DNA from: Borovskyia barvae
Taxonomy: Eukaryota > Euglenozoa > Kinetoplastea > Trypanosomatida > Trypanosomatidae
Direction of reading: 5' to 3'
DNA: 64,000 nt
Assembly (NCBI GenBank): GCA_030849085.1
Contig: JASAOM010001021.1
Location: forward strand, 1-64,000
Made by a program: the position numbers and the translations under genes. The notes beneath the pieces were generated by a model. It had not been told where the DNA came from. It ran no database searches and saw only the letters and a list, made by a program, of their open reading frames with translations. Position 1 is the stretch's first letter; every line of letters begins with the position of its first letter. Positions 10,849 to 19,212 of this stretch are shown one piece after another.

Positions 10849-11942
10849 ATCGACAACTCATTCGGAGTCCAAAAGAAGAAGAACAACAACAAAAACGTGG
10901 GAAAATGCTGTTGTGGAAGTATCTATTCCCTCGTGTTCTTCCATGAAGTAACACGGGCGTGTGCTTAAATGAATGCACGATAGAATTTAGGGATGCCCGT
11001 TTCTCGCTTCCCCTACCATCCTCTGCCTTTTCCGACTAATACTTATGCAAAGCAATTTTTCCCACTCTCTTTCTGATATTCTCCCATTCTTTCTCTTCAT
11101 TTTCTCCTGCTGCTGATGCCAGTGAGTGGGGTACTTCAAACTTCCCGCTACAGATGGCTTGCTGCTCTGTAAGACTTTTGCGGGTTCGTTTCAAATGTAA
11201 GTGCCTTTCGCACTTCCAGAACAGAGTCAGGCTGGGCGGAAGCTAGTGCTGCGATATCCTGGAATACATTACTTTAATGGTTCCTTAATGTGATTAGGCT
11301 GGAGGGCCGAACGTTCTCTCTTTGAGGTGTTCAGGAGCTCACGGTGACCATCAGTTGACTCGTAACTGTATTGGTTTGAGTATGAGTCCCGAGATTGACT
11401 GTTATCAGCTGCGCTTTCTGCCATTCATTGCCATACCATTAAATGCGTCTTTTCGAGCCATTCTCGTGCGCTGTTTTTCTGCATTTTCCAGTTCCCAGGA
11501 AAGTGACGGCAAAAGGGGCCCTTTTCTATCGTGCTAGCCTGCTAGGAGGAGTGTTATCGATCTCGAAGGGATTAAATGAAGAATGGTGAGCTTTTCTTGC
11601 ATATGCTGTTGTTACCGGTATCCTGGAAATTTCTCTTGATATTTTAGTCTTCCTCAGGGAGTATGTACATGAAAATACCCACAAAATGCTGCCAGGTAAA
11701 GTCGCCGACAACACTCACATTCATGCCGAACCTTTGTGTCTGCTGCTGCTCTGCCTCATTGTTTATTTTCATTTTTTGACATCTTCGTCTGCTTTCGATG
11801 GAATAAACGGTAGTCCCGTTTACCCCTTCTTCTCTTTTTGCACCAGTATTTCTGTACTGCGTTGGTGAGGGAAGAAGGGTAGGTTAAATATATATATATA
11901 TATAATAGTTTTTCCCATAGTGTCACATCCGAAAAGAAAAAC
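10849..11942. other. Intergenic spacer, 1.1 kb
   Basis: No gene was recognised. It holds pyrimidine-rich stretches (11,060-11,105), a TA microsatellite at about 11,888-11,904 and a plausible spliced-leader acceptor AG at 11,919-11,920 after tttttcccat, 22 bases before the next ATG. Confidence 0.6.
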
Positions 11943-14675
11943 ATGACTCACAACTCCTCTGCTTCTTCTGTCATTGTGACGCGGAGGATGTGCGATTTGG
12001 CGTGGTTTCAGAAGGAGTTCGTGGATGAGCGCGCACGCTCCAGTGATGTTCTTCACGTATTGAGTACGGAGTGTGAAGGCATTGGTCTAGCAAGTAGGCA
12101 CGAGTGTGAGCAACTTGTTTCCTCTTCATTTCGTCCACTCATCACCTCAGTTCTACCGTTGCCAAGTCGCGGCATATGCGGTAGCGGCACTGCAGAACTT
12201 GGCGGATACTGGTTCTGGGAAACCTATCGTCACGCTCTGCTAGGTGAGAACGTGCTTATTTACCTTGGCGGCACCGGCGTTTCTCTCACAGAAGACACGC
12301 TCGATTCTCAAGTCAAACTGCGCGGAAGGATGTACACGCAAGACTCTACGACGTCGCCGCTACCGCTTTCCCACACCAGCCTCTTACAGCACGGATCTGC
12401 AAAGCTGGAAGTAGTGTATGCGCTTGCTCTGTCGGTAGCGCTGCACGTGGCAAAGCAGCCGCTCTTGGAGCGAGGAGAGGGACCGCAAGCGGTGGTGTTG
12501 TGCGCCACAAAGGATCAGTGTGACGAGCTCACCTACGCCCTAAATCAATTCTGCCCCCTGTTGCACCTTATCGTGCACAACCTCTTTGAACCCTACCCAC
12601 CTATGCCCGCGGACAAGAGAGCGGAGGTGGTTGTGGCTACTCCCCCGTTGTGGGAGAGCTTGTCGAAATGCAACCCCTCTCCCGGCAGTTTGTCAAGCAA
12701 CCTTTCTACGCAACGCGCTGGACTTGAGGATCTATTGGTGAACATTGAAGGCAAGGGTCAGCTGCCGCCGATGTACGACCTTACACGATGGCGTCCTTAC
12801 AGCCTCGCGCACGTGGCGCAATTGCTGGTCTTCGACGTAGGTTTGCAAATTAATATGGGGTTTGCAGCGATTTTGAAGCACCTGATGCGCACCGAGCGCG
12901 ATTCGCCTCAATTTTCAAGGGGGAAGGTGACGGTATCGATAGACAAGCTGCCTCGGTCCTCTCAACTGTATGTCGTGCATGGAGAAGATCGTTTCGTCAC
13001 AGAGACAGCGTGTGTGGACGCCATTATCCAAGGGGTGCGGGACAGCGGACGACTTCGCGGGAACGTCGGCACGGCTGAGGTATCGCTCGCCCTCCCTTCA
13101 CACACGTTACCTGGGGCTACCGGCTTGAGTGGGGCTGTGCCACACAGCGATCGGAAGCGTCCGCGCGCGGAGGTGCAGCCGATGAAGGATCTGGAACAAA
13201 AATCCTGCCACGACCAGTTGAAATCCTCGCTTTTTCGGAATCGCGTGCGCTTCGATGGGGTCCTCATACGCAATGCCTTGTCACACACTCGTCTTCATCT
13301 AGACTTCGGTGCCTTCACAGATTTTGTCACTCGAGTGGTGGAGGAGGCAAGTGGGTTCTGGGATAGCTTCGACAGCGGCATTCCGGATGGGACAGGTTCG
13401 TATGATGGCTCATCTCCGTCATCTTCCCCTACCGCGGTGGACGATCATGTGAAAGCAACAACCTTATCCCCGTCTTCGACGTTTTCCGCTTCCGTTCTGC
13501 GACACAATCGCATGGAGCTTGCTCTGGTTTGCGCCGCCGTATCGAGAGAAGGTGAACTCGACCGTGCATGTGGTGTAGATGGCGTAGCCAAGCCAACCGC
13601 CTTTTGCGCACAGGAGCTTTGCGTTTGGGTGCACCCCGTTCCCTCCACCACAACGAGCTACATGTCCCGCCAGACATTGCTATTTCAGCACCTGTACGAC
13701 CGTTTGAACGGCGAATTGTTTGATGGAAGCATTGTGCAGTGCGTTCTTGCGGCCGATGCGCCGCTGCTCCCGTTCGAACTGTACCCCGTACCTCCTCCGC
13801 AAGATGGTGTGGCGGGTAATCGACTCTATTCGTGCGATGCGTTTCACTACGGCCCACATATGGTGCAGCCAGCCTTGCTGGAGATCGTAAGGAAGGTAAG
13901 CGACGCCGCAGCCGCCGCCTCTGCCGCACGCGGTGCTATGCGTCGGGAAGCTTTCTCTTCAATAATCACCGCGGCACCATCCACTGTGCTGCTGACCGCG
14001 GCGTGTGTTCCCCGTTTTTTTTTCCTGCCAGTTCTCGCGACAACTGATCAACGGCAGTCAGATCTGCTATGGACCGCCGCGGTACCTTCGGACGTGTGCA
14101 CGGTGGTGGTGCTACGCAACGTGGCTGCGTCGCATGCCGTCTTGTGTGCCAAAGGCCCCGACACAGACGCCGAGGCGCTTTTATTGAAGGATGACAAGCC
14201 TCTTGCTCTTTATCTCATAGAGGAGTGTTGTCAGTACGGTCGCGTTCTGTCGTATTACGTTCACGAGGCGGATGTCCATATCAGCGCTGAAGCGCTGGGG
14301 GAGAAGGTCACTGATGGCGAGATACGCCACATTGCCGTAACGGATGACGTGGCATCGACGGGCCCATCAACGTTGCTGCCCGCGGTGACGCGCACTGCAT
14401 CGCTCTTCATTGAATTCGCCGATCCTGATGCAGCTGTGGAGGCTGTGCGACTCATCTCTCGCCGTTTGTCGACTCCGCAGCTCTCCTGTGAGAACACCCG
14501 TTCGGTCCTCCCAGCACCCCTACCTCGGGCAAGACTTTTCAAGAACCGTACTTACTATGAGGGTGTTCTGCAAGAGGAGGCGTCTCCCACTGGGAATGAT
14601 GATGTGGACACTCTGGGAGACGAGGATGAAAGCGTCTTCGGCGACATCCTTAAAGTTTCGCTTTTGGAAGAGTAG
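11943..14675 (+). CDS. DEAD-box helicase-like protein, motifs I and II lost, with C-terminal UHM domain
   Basis: This 910-residue protein has an N-terminal half that follows the order of a DEAD-box helicase core but lacks key residues. The P-loop position (about 102-115) reads GENVLIYLGGTGVSL, without the GKT lysine. AVVLCATKDQCDELTYAL (about 183-200) matches motif Ia surroundings, and VVVATPPLWESL resembles the TPGR region. The motif II position (about 295-307) reads LLVFDVGLQINMGF, where DEAD should stand. The C-terminus (about 720-905) resembles a U2AF-homology motif: VVVLRNVA, EECCQYGRVLSYYV, SLFIEFADPDAAVEAV, then RLFKNRTYY. RLF fits the UHM R-X-F signature that binds tryptophan ligands in splicing factors. 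I infer a non-ATPase scaffold in RNA processing, possibly splicing. The middle (370-700) is unassigned. The UHM reading is stronger than the helicase reading. Confidence 0.72.
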   Translation: MTHNSSASSVIVTRRMCDLAWFQKEFVDERARSSDVLHVLSTECEGIGLASRHECEQLVSSSFRPLITSVLPLPSRGICGSGTAELGGYWFWETYRHALLGENVLIYLGGTGVSLTEDTLDSQVKLRGRMYTQDSTTSPLPLSHTSLLQHGSAKLEVVYALALSVALHVAKQPLLERGEGPQAVVLCATKDQCDELTYALNQFCPLLHLIVHNLFEPYPPMPADKRAEVVVATPPLWESLSKCNPSPGSLSSNLSTQRAGLEDLLVNIEGKGQLPPMYDLTRWRPYSLAHVAQLLVFDVGLQINMGFAAILKHLMRTERDSPQFSRGKVTVSIDKLPRSSQLYVVHGEDRFVTETACVDAIIQGVRDSGRLRGNVGTAEVSLALPSHTLPGATGLSGAVPHSDRKRPRAEVQPMKDLEQKSCHDQLKSSLFRNRVRFDGVLIRNALSHTRLHLDFGAFTDFVTRVVEEASGFWDSFDSGIPDGTGSYDGSSPSSSPTAVDDHVKATTLSPSSTFSASVLRHNRMELALVCAAVSREGELDRACGVDGVAKPTAFCAQELCVWVHPVPSTTTSYMSRQTLLFQHLYDRLNGELFDGSIVQCVLAADAPLLPFELYPVPPPQDGVAGNRLYSCDAFHYGPHMVQPALLEIVRKVSDAAAAASAARGAMRREAFSSIITAAPSTVLLTAACVPRFFFLPVLATTDQRQSDLLWTAAVPSDVCTVVVLRNVAASHAVLCAKGPDTDAEALLLKDDKPLALYLIEECCQYGRVLSYYVHEADVHISAEALGEKVTDGEIRHIAVTDDVASTGPSTLLPAVTRTASLFIEFADPDAAVEAVRLISRRLSTPQLSCENTRSVLPAPLPRARLFKNRTYYEGVLQEEASPTGNDDVDTLGDEDESVFGDILKVSLLEE

Positions 14676-15368
14676 AAAAAGGTTGGGTTGGGGTTTCCCC
14701 CGACCGTGCTTGGAGAGGATGCTTTCCATCATCCCGGTAATCTACACCTTTCTCTCGGTCTCCTCCTTTTCCCTCTTCCGTCTCTTCGCTGTGACTCTCT
14801 CAACCCAAAGAAACGCTCCCAAGACTACCATTGTACGAGGGTGGGGTGGGGTGGGGATTTATCCCCCTTCCGTCTCGTTCCCTAGCTTTTCTGGAACGAA
14901 TCGATGTCCTGGTACCTCGCTGCCGTCCTACCGCAAATCTGTGAGGCCCACGCCGTTGCGTCGAACCCCTCTGCCCCTTTTCTTTTTCCAGACAACTTTT
15001 TGCCTTGCGCAGGCGGAGACCAGGGAGGGAGCAGGGGCGGTACGGTCACGCATATGAACAGTGCCGCTACTCTTACGTACACTTCGCTTCGATTCACATA
15101 GGTACAAGTGCGTAGTTCTGCGTTTATCCGAGCGAAATGTCTTGTGCAGAACCCACCCTCTTCTTTATCCCAACATTCACCTTCCTTCCCCTCTCTTTGC
15201 CTACCACCTTCATCCATCTCCCTCCCACCTCACGACTCTACCTCCCACCCCTGACGCAGCCTTCCTGCGACCCCGAAGTTATACTACACTGCCACCCACG
15301 CTCTGTTGATCGCTCCCCCCGCCCCGTCCCAGGCTTCCCACCCTTGATCCTTGTTTCCGTCGACCGAC
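14676..15368. other. Intergenic spacer
   Basis: No gene was recognised. Pyrimidine-rich sequence runs from about 15,150 to 15,330 and ends in an AG at 15,331-15,332 after cgccccgtccc, a plausible acceptor for the aldolase-like gene with a 36-base leader. Confidence 0.6.
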
Positions 15369-16451
15369 ATGACCACCAAGGTGACCGTGTTCCAGTCGCA
15401 GCTGCCCGCGTACGGGCGCTTGCGCACGCCGTATGCGGAGGAGCTCGTGCAGACGGCGCGCATCCTTGCGACACCGGGCAAGGGCATCCTCGCGGCGGAT
15501 GACCCGGATGACTCGTTCGATGCGCGGTTCCGCGCGATTGGGCTGGAGAACAGCGTGGAGACCCGCCGCAAGTACCGTCTGATTCTGCTGGAGACGGAGG
15601 GGCTGAACCAGTACATTGGCGGCGTGATCCTGACGAAGGAGACGGCGGCGCAGCAGTGCAGCGACGGGCTGTTCACGGAGATGCTGCGCAAGAGGGGGAT
15701 CGTGTCCGGTGTGAACGTTGACGGCGGCGTGCACCCCTTCCACGAGGGCGCGCCCGGCGAGGAGATGACGGCTGGCATGGACGGGTTCGAGGAGCGCGCG
15801 ACGCACTTCTACAAGCTTGGCTGCCGCTTCTGCAAGTGGCGCAACGTGTTCAAGATCCAGAATGGGACTGTGTCTGAGGCGCTGATCGAGTTCAACGCGG
15901 AGACGCAGGCGCGGTATGCGGCGCTGGCGCAGCTGCACGGGCTTGTGCCGATTGTGGAGCCTGAGGTGATGCTGGAGGGCACGCACGACGTGGACACGTG
16001 CCAGCGTGTGTCGGAGCACGTGTGGGCGAGGGTGTTCGCCGCGCTGCACCGCCACGGCGTGATCCTGGAGGGGATGTTCCTGAAGCCGAGCATGGTTGTT
16101 GCTGGGTCTGGGTCTGGGATCCAGTGCACGCCGGAGCAGGTTGCGCTGGCGACGGTGCAGACGCTGTCGCGCGTTGTGCCTGCTGCTGTGCCCGCAATCG
16201 GATTCCTGTCTGGCGGTCTTGGCGAGCTGCAGGCGACGGAGTACCTGAACGCGATCAACAAGGCGCCCGTTGCGCGGCCGTGGCACCTGACGTTCACGTT
16301 CGGGCGTGCTCTGCAGGGCAGTGTGCCGAAGGCGTGGGATGGCAAGGACGAGCTGATCCCCGCTGCACGGAAGGTGTTCCTGCACCGCGCCAAGATGAAT
16401 TCTCTGGCGTCTGCCGGGAAGTACGACCCGAAGCTGGAGGCGACGGCGTAG
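15369..16451 (+). CDS. Class I fructose-bisphosphate aldolase paralogue with altered substrate pocket
   Basis: This 360-residue protein is a class I aldolase along its whole length. Retained catalytic residues by eye (rabbit muscle numbering in brackets) are Asp44 (D33), Lys156 in KWR (K146), Glu197 in VEPE (E187), the Schiff-base Lys239 in LKPSMV (K229), SGG (S271 region) and an Arg in FGRALQ (R303). Changed positions are E34 to Asp45, S35 to Pro46 and K107 to Asn116 (GVNVDGG instead of GIKxDxG). The protein ends KYDPKLEATA, without the usual extension ending in a catalytic Tyr. S35 and K107 help hold the sugar 6-phosphate, so another substrate, weak activity or a non-catalytic role is likely. 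No obvious N-terminal glycosomal targeting signal was seen. An upstream in-frame TTG was not used; ATG 15369 follows the AG at 15,331. A roughly 270-bp tandem repeat follows the gene. Confidence 0.88.
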   Translation: MTTKVTVFQSQLPAYGRLRTPYAEELVQTARILATPGKGILAADDPDDSFDARFRAIGLENSVETRRKYRLILLETEGLNQYIGGVILTKETAAQQCSDGLFTEMLRKRGIVSGVNVDGGVHPFHEGAPGEEMTAGMDGFEERATHFYKLGCRFCKWRNVFKIQNGTVSEALIEFNAETQARYAALAQLHGLVPIVEPEVMLEGTHDVDTCQRVSEHVWARVFAALHRHGVILEGMFLKPSMVVAGSGSGIQCTPEQVALATVQTLSRVVPAAVPAIGFLSGGLGELQATEYLNAINKAPVARPWHLTFTFGRALQGSVPKAWDGKDELIPAARKVFLHRAKMNSLASAGKYDPKLEATA

Positions 16452-16903
16452 TCCCCCCCTTCGTTGCGCTGGGTGCTACCCCCCTCCCCCCTCCCCCGAC
16501 TGCGTCGCACGCGCGGGTGCCGCGGGCTGCCCGTCCACGAGGGGTCTCTCTCCCCCCTAACACGTCCGTATGTATTGTGTTGACTTCTTCCTGTCCTCTT
16601 CCAGGTGCTGGCGGTGTGCTGGTGACGACGCCCCCACCCGTGGCGCGGGTCACTGCTGGGCGGGGCTGTGGTCTCGAGAGAGGGAGGAGGTGGGTGGAAG
16701 CGAGCTGGTGTCGAGGAGCTTGCACGTCCGCTCTCCGCTCTCCGCGGTTCTCCTGCTCCCCCTCCCATGGAGACGCACGCCGACGGCGTCCACCCGGTGC
16801 CTGCGCACGGAGCAGCAGGACCAAACGGACGGGCAGTCGATCACAGCCACGAGCCAGCCACACACACACACACTCAAAAACGTTTCTTTTTTCTTTCCGC
16901 CGG

Positions 16904-17632
16904 TGGTCCTCCCACTTTTTGTTTTAACGCGCAAAACGCACATTGGAAAAGACGCTCAGGCGATCCCACGACGGGAGTGAGTGGGTACCAAAATGTCCCT
17001 CTCTCTCTTCTTCTCTTTCTTCTTTCCCTCGTATTTGTTTTAGTTGACGTCATCCCCCCTCCCCCTCCTCCTTTTTACTTATTTCTCCTTCCAGAAAGCG
17101 AAGAAAAGAACAAATCAAGACGCCGTGAGGGGAGAACCCGTGGTGCTGGGGCCGCGCCGCCGTCCTCCTCTCGGTGCGCTGGGCTCNTGGTCCTCCCACT
17201 TTGTTCTGATCAGCGCCGCAGGGGAAAACTCCTACACGACTCCACCACCAGGACAAGTAAGTGTGAAAATGTCCCCTCGCTCTTTTCTGTTGCTTCCGTT
17301 TCTTTTTTTCCACTAGTGAGTCTTTTTTCTCGTTCGTATCCCTATTCTCGTATTCTCCTTTCAGAAAGCGAAGAAAAGAACAAATCAACACGCCGTGAGG
17401 AGCGAACCCGTGGTGCTGGGGCCGCGCCGCCGTCCTCCTCTCGGTGCGCTNNNNNNNNNNNNNNNNNNNNNNNNNNNNNNNTTTTAGTTGACGTCATCCC
17501 CCCTCCCCCTCCTCCTTTTTACTTATTTCTCCTTCCAGAAAGCGAAGAAAAGAACAAATCAAGACGCCGTGAGGGGAGAACCCGTGGTGCTGGGGCCGCG
17601 CCGCCGTCCTCCTCTCGGTGCGCTGGGCTCCC
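16904..17632 (+). repeat. Tandem repeat array, unit about 270-285 bp, interrupted by gap
   Basis: Three copies are visible: 16,904-17,187, 17,188-17,450 and a partial copy at 17,482-17,632. Each starts with or is expected to start with tggtcctcccactttt-like sequence. Each then carries a pyrimidine tract and an AG followed by a nearly invariant core of about 94 bp (starting 17,093, 17,363 and 17,537). The core begins agaaagcgaagaaaagaaca and ends near ctcggtgcgct. Copies one and three are closest to each other; copy two has a more diverged front part. The array probably has more copies than assembled. Confidence 0.9.
17451..17481. other. Assembly gap (31 N)
   Basis: A run of 31 N breaks the tandem repeat array. 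A single N at 17,187 marks another unit junction. Both fall exactly where one repeat unit should end, as expected when an assembler collapses a repeat. Confidence 0.97.
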
Positions 17633-18294
17633 TGCGCGCCTCCCTCCCCTGTTGCCACACTCTCTTGTCACGGTGGCGTTGCCCCCCTCGCTGTGTCGCT
17701 CGCGTGCGTAGCCCGGCGTGGCGCGGCGAGGCCCCTCCCCCCTCCCCCCCTACGCCGCACTTTCTGTGCCGGCCGAGACCCGGCGGCGGCTCCCCCGAAC
17801 GAGTTGGCGGTGTGCGCACTCTCTGTCCCCCTCCCTCTCTCTCTGCGTGTCGTTCCATCTCTCCCATCCTTTTCACTAGTGGGTGGTCTTCGAGGGGTTG
17901 TGAGGTCGATAGATCGTATGAGGCAAGCGATTCCGTTTCGGAGTGTGAAGTCGCGTGTCACTGAATTGGTTGCGCAGGGGGCGGGTTGGGGTCGCTCTCT
18001 GGGTGTGCGGGTCGGTTGTTCCGCGACGTGGGTTATGCTGCTCTTGCTTGTGGGCCCAGGTTCGGTGGCCCACTTCTTGTTGTCCAACTTCTCTGTGCTG
18101 TGTTTCACTTTCTCTCTTATTCCTCACCTCCGTGACGGTGCTTCCACCGCGCCTCCCCTACACTTCTCCATCGGGGATGGTGACTGCTTTGTCGTACCAC
18201 TTCCATTTCTTTTCGACGTCCCGCTCGTACGTTTTGCTGTTTTGTTCCGCGTGTGCCTCATAGTCTTCCAGAAAGGGAAACACGTAACGGAGCA

Positions 18295-19065
18295 ATGGTG
18301 TCTCTGAAGCTTCAGGCTCGCCTTGCGTCGAGCATCCTCGGCTGCGGCCGTGCCCGCGTGTGGCTGGACCCCAACGAGGCTGTGGAGATCCAGAACGCGA
18401 ACTCTCGCAAGACGGTGCGCAAGCTGATCAAGGATGGCTTCATCATCCGCAAGCCCGTGAAGGTGCACTCGCGTGCGCGGTGGCGCAAGATGAAGGAGGC
18501 GAAGGACATGGGGCGCCACACCGGTGTTGGCCGTCGCGAGGGTAGCCGCGAGGCGCGCGTGCCGAGCAAGGAGCTGTGGATGCGCCGGCTGCGCATTCTG
18601 CGCCGCTTGCTGCGCAAGTACCGCGCGGACAAGAAGATCGACCGCCACGTGTACCGTGACCTGTACGTGCGCGCGAAGGGTAACGTCTTCCGCAACAAGC
18701 GCAACCTTGTGGAGCACATCCACCGGATCAAGAACGAGAAGAAGAAGGAGCGCCAGCTTGCGGAGCAGCTTGCTGCGAAGCGCCAGCGCGACGAGCAGAA
18801 CCGCAGCCGTGCCCGCAAGCAGGAGCTGAAGAAGCGCGAGAAGGACCGCGAGCGTGCGAAGCGCGACGACGCTGCTGCTGCTGCGCTGAAGAAGAAGGCG
18901 GATGCTGCGAAGAAGTCTGCTGCGCCAGCTGTGAAGAAGGCCGCCGCGCCCGCTCCGAAGGCTGCTGCTGCGCCCGCTGCGAAGGCTGCTGCCGCACCCG
19001 CTGCAAAGGCCACTGCCGCGCCCGCCGCGAAGGGTGCTGCCCCCGCGAAGAAGTCAAAGAAGTAG
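18295..19065 (+). CDS. RPL19: 60S ribosomal protein L19 (eL19), copy 1
   Basis: This 256-residue protein is eL19, a large-subunit ribosomal protein. It begins [20 protein letters not shown], followed by the family signatures WLDPNE and [20 protein letters not shown]. The core ends near residue 150, then a long charged helix ([19 protein letters not shown]) and a C-terminal tail of Ala/Lys/Pro repeats from about 200 to 256, similar in composition to histone H1. The tail is longer than in yeast or human L19. A GTG-initiated extension upstream was rejected: the ATG lies 23 bases after the AG at 18,270 and gives the conserved N-terminus. The coding sequence appears identical to the second copy at 22,540. 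Codon use is strongly biased, as in highly expressed genes. Confidence 0.97.
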   Translation: MVSLKLQARLASSILGCGRARVWLDPNEAVEIQNANSRKTVRKLIKDGFIIRKPVKVHSRARWRKMKEAKDMGRHTGVGRREGSREARVPSKELWMRRLRILRRLLRKYRADKKIDRHVYRDLYVRAKGNVFRNKRNLVEHIHRIKNEKKKERQLAEQLAAKRQRDEQNRSRARKQELKKREKDRERAKRDDAAAAALKKKADAAKKSAAPAVKKAAAPAPKAAAAPAAKAAAAPAAKATAAPAAKGAAPAKKSKK

Positions 19066-19212
19066 GACTCGTGACGTGCTCTCTTCTAAGGCTCGTTGAC
19101 GCGTGTCCCTCGGTCTCCCCAGTGCGCTGCGATCGTCCATCTCGTGAGGTGACCGGCGCCGCGTCCTTCGCCGTTTCGCAGCTTCGCCGCTCCGCTTCCC
19201 CCTTTCCCCGGC
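19066..19212 (+). repeat. Shared 3' flank of L19 copies, copy 1
   Basis: This stretch directly after the L19 stop is nearly the same as 23,311-23,457, with a few substitutions, and marks the downstream edge of the duplicated block. Confidence 0.85.

Larger units (their letters stand above)
16452..18294. other. Long spacer between aldolase-like gene and L19, with repeats and assembly gap
   Basis: No gene was accepted. The left part is GC-rich 3' flank. The middle (16,904-17,632) is a tandem repeat array with an assembly gap, described separately. The right part (17,640-18,270) contains pyrimidine runs and ends with the AG at 18,270-18,271 after gtcttcc, the likely acceptor for L19 with a 23-base leader. 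A + frame crossing the array is repeat-derived and contains unknown residues, so it is not treated as coding. Confidence 0.6.

Noticed and set aside
15279-16385. 368-codon minus-strand frame
   Set aside because: It is antisense to the aldolase-like gene, caused by strong codon bias.
16668-17711. 347-codon + frame across the tandem repeats
   Set aside because: It includes unknown residues from the N-gap and repeat-derived sequence; not treated as coding.
18312-19013. 233-codon minus-strand frame (also at 22,557-23,258)
   Set aside because: It is the reverse complement of L19; the same shadow appears in both copies.
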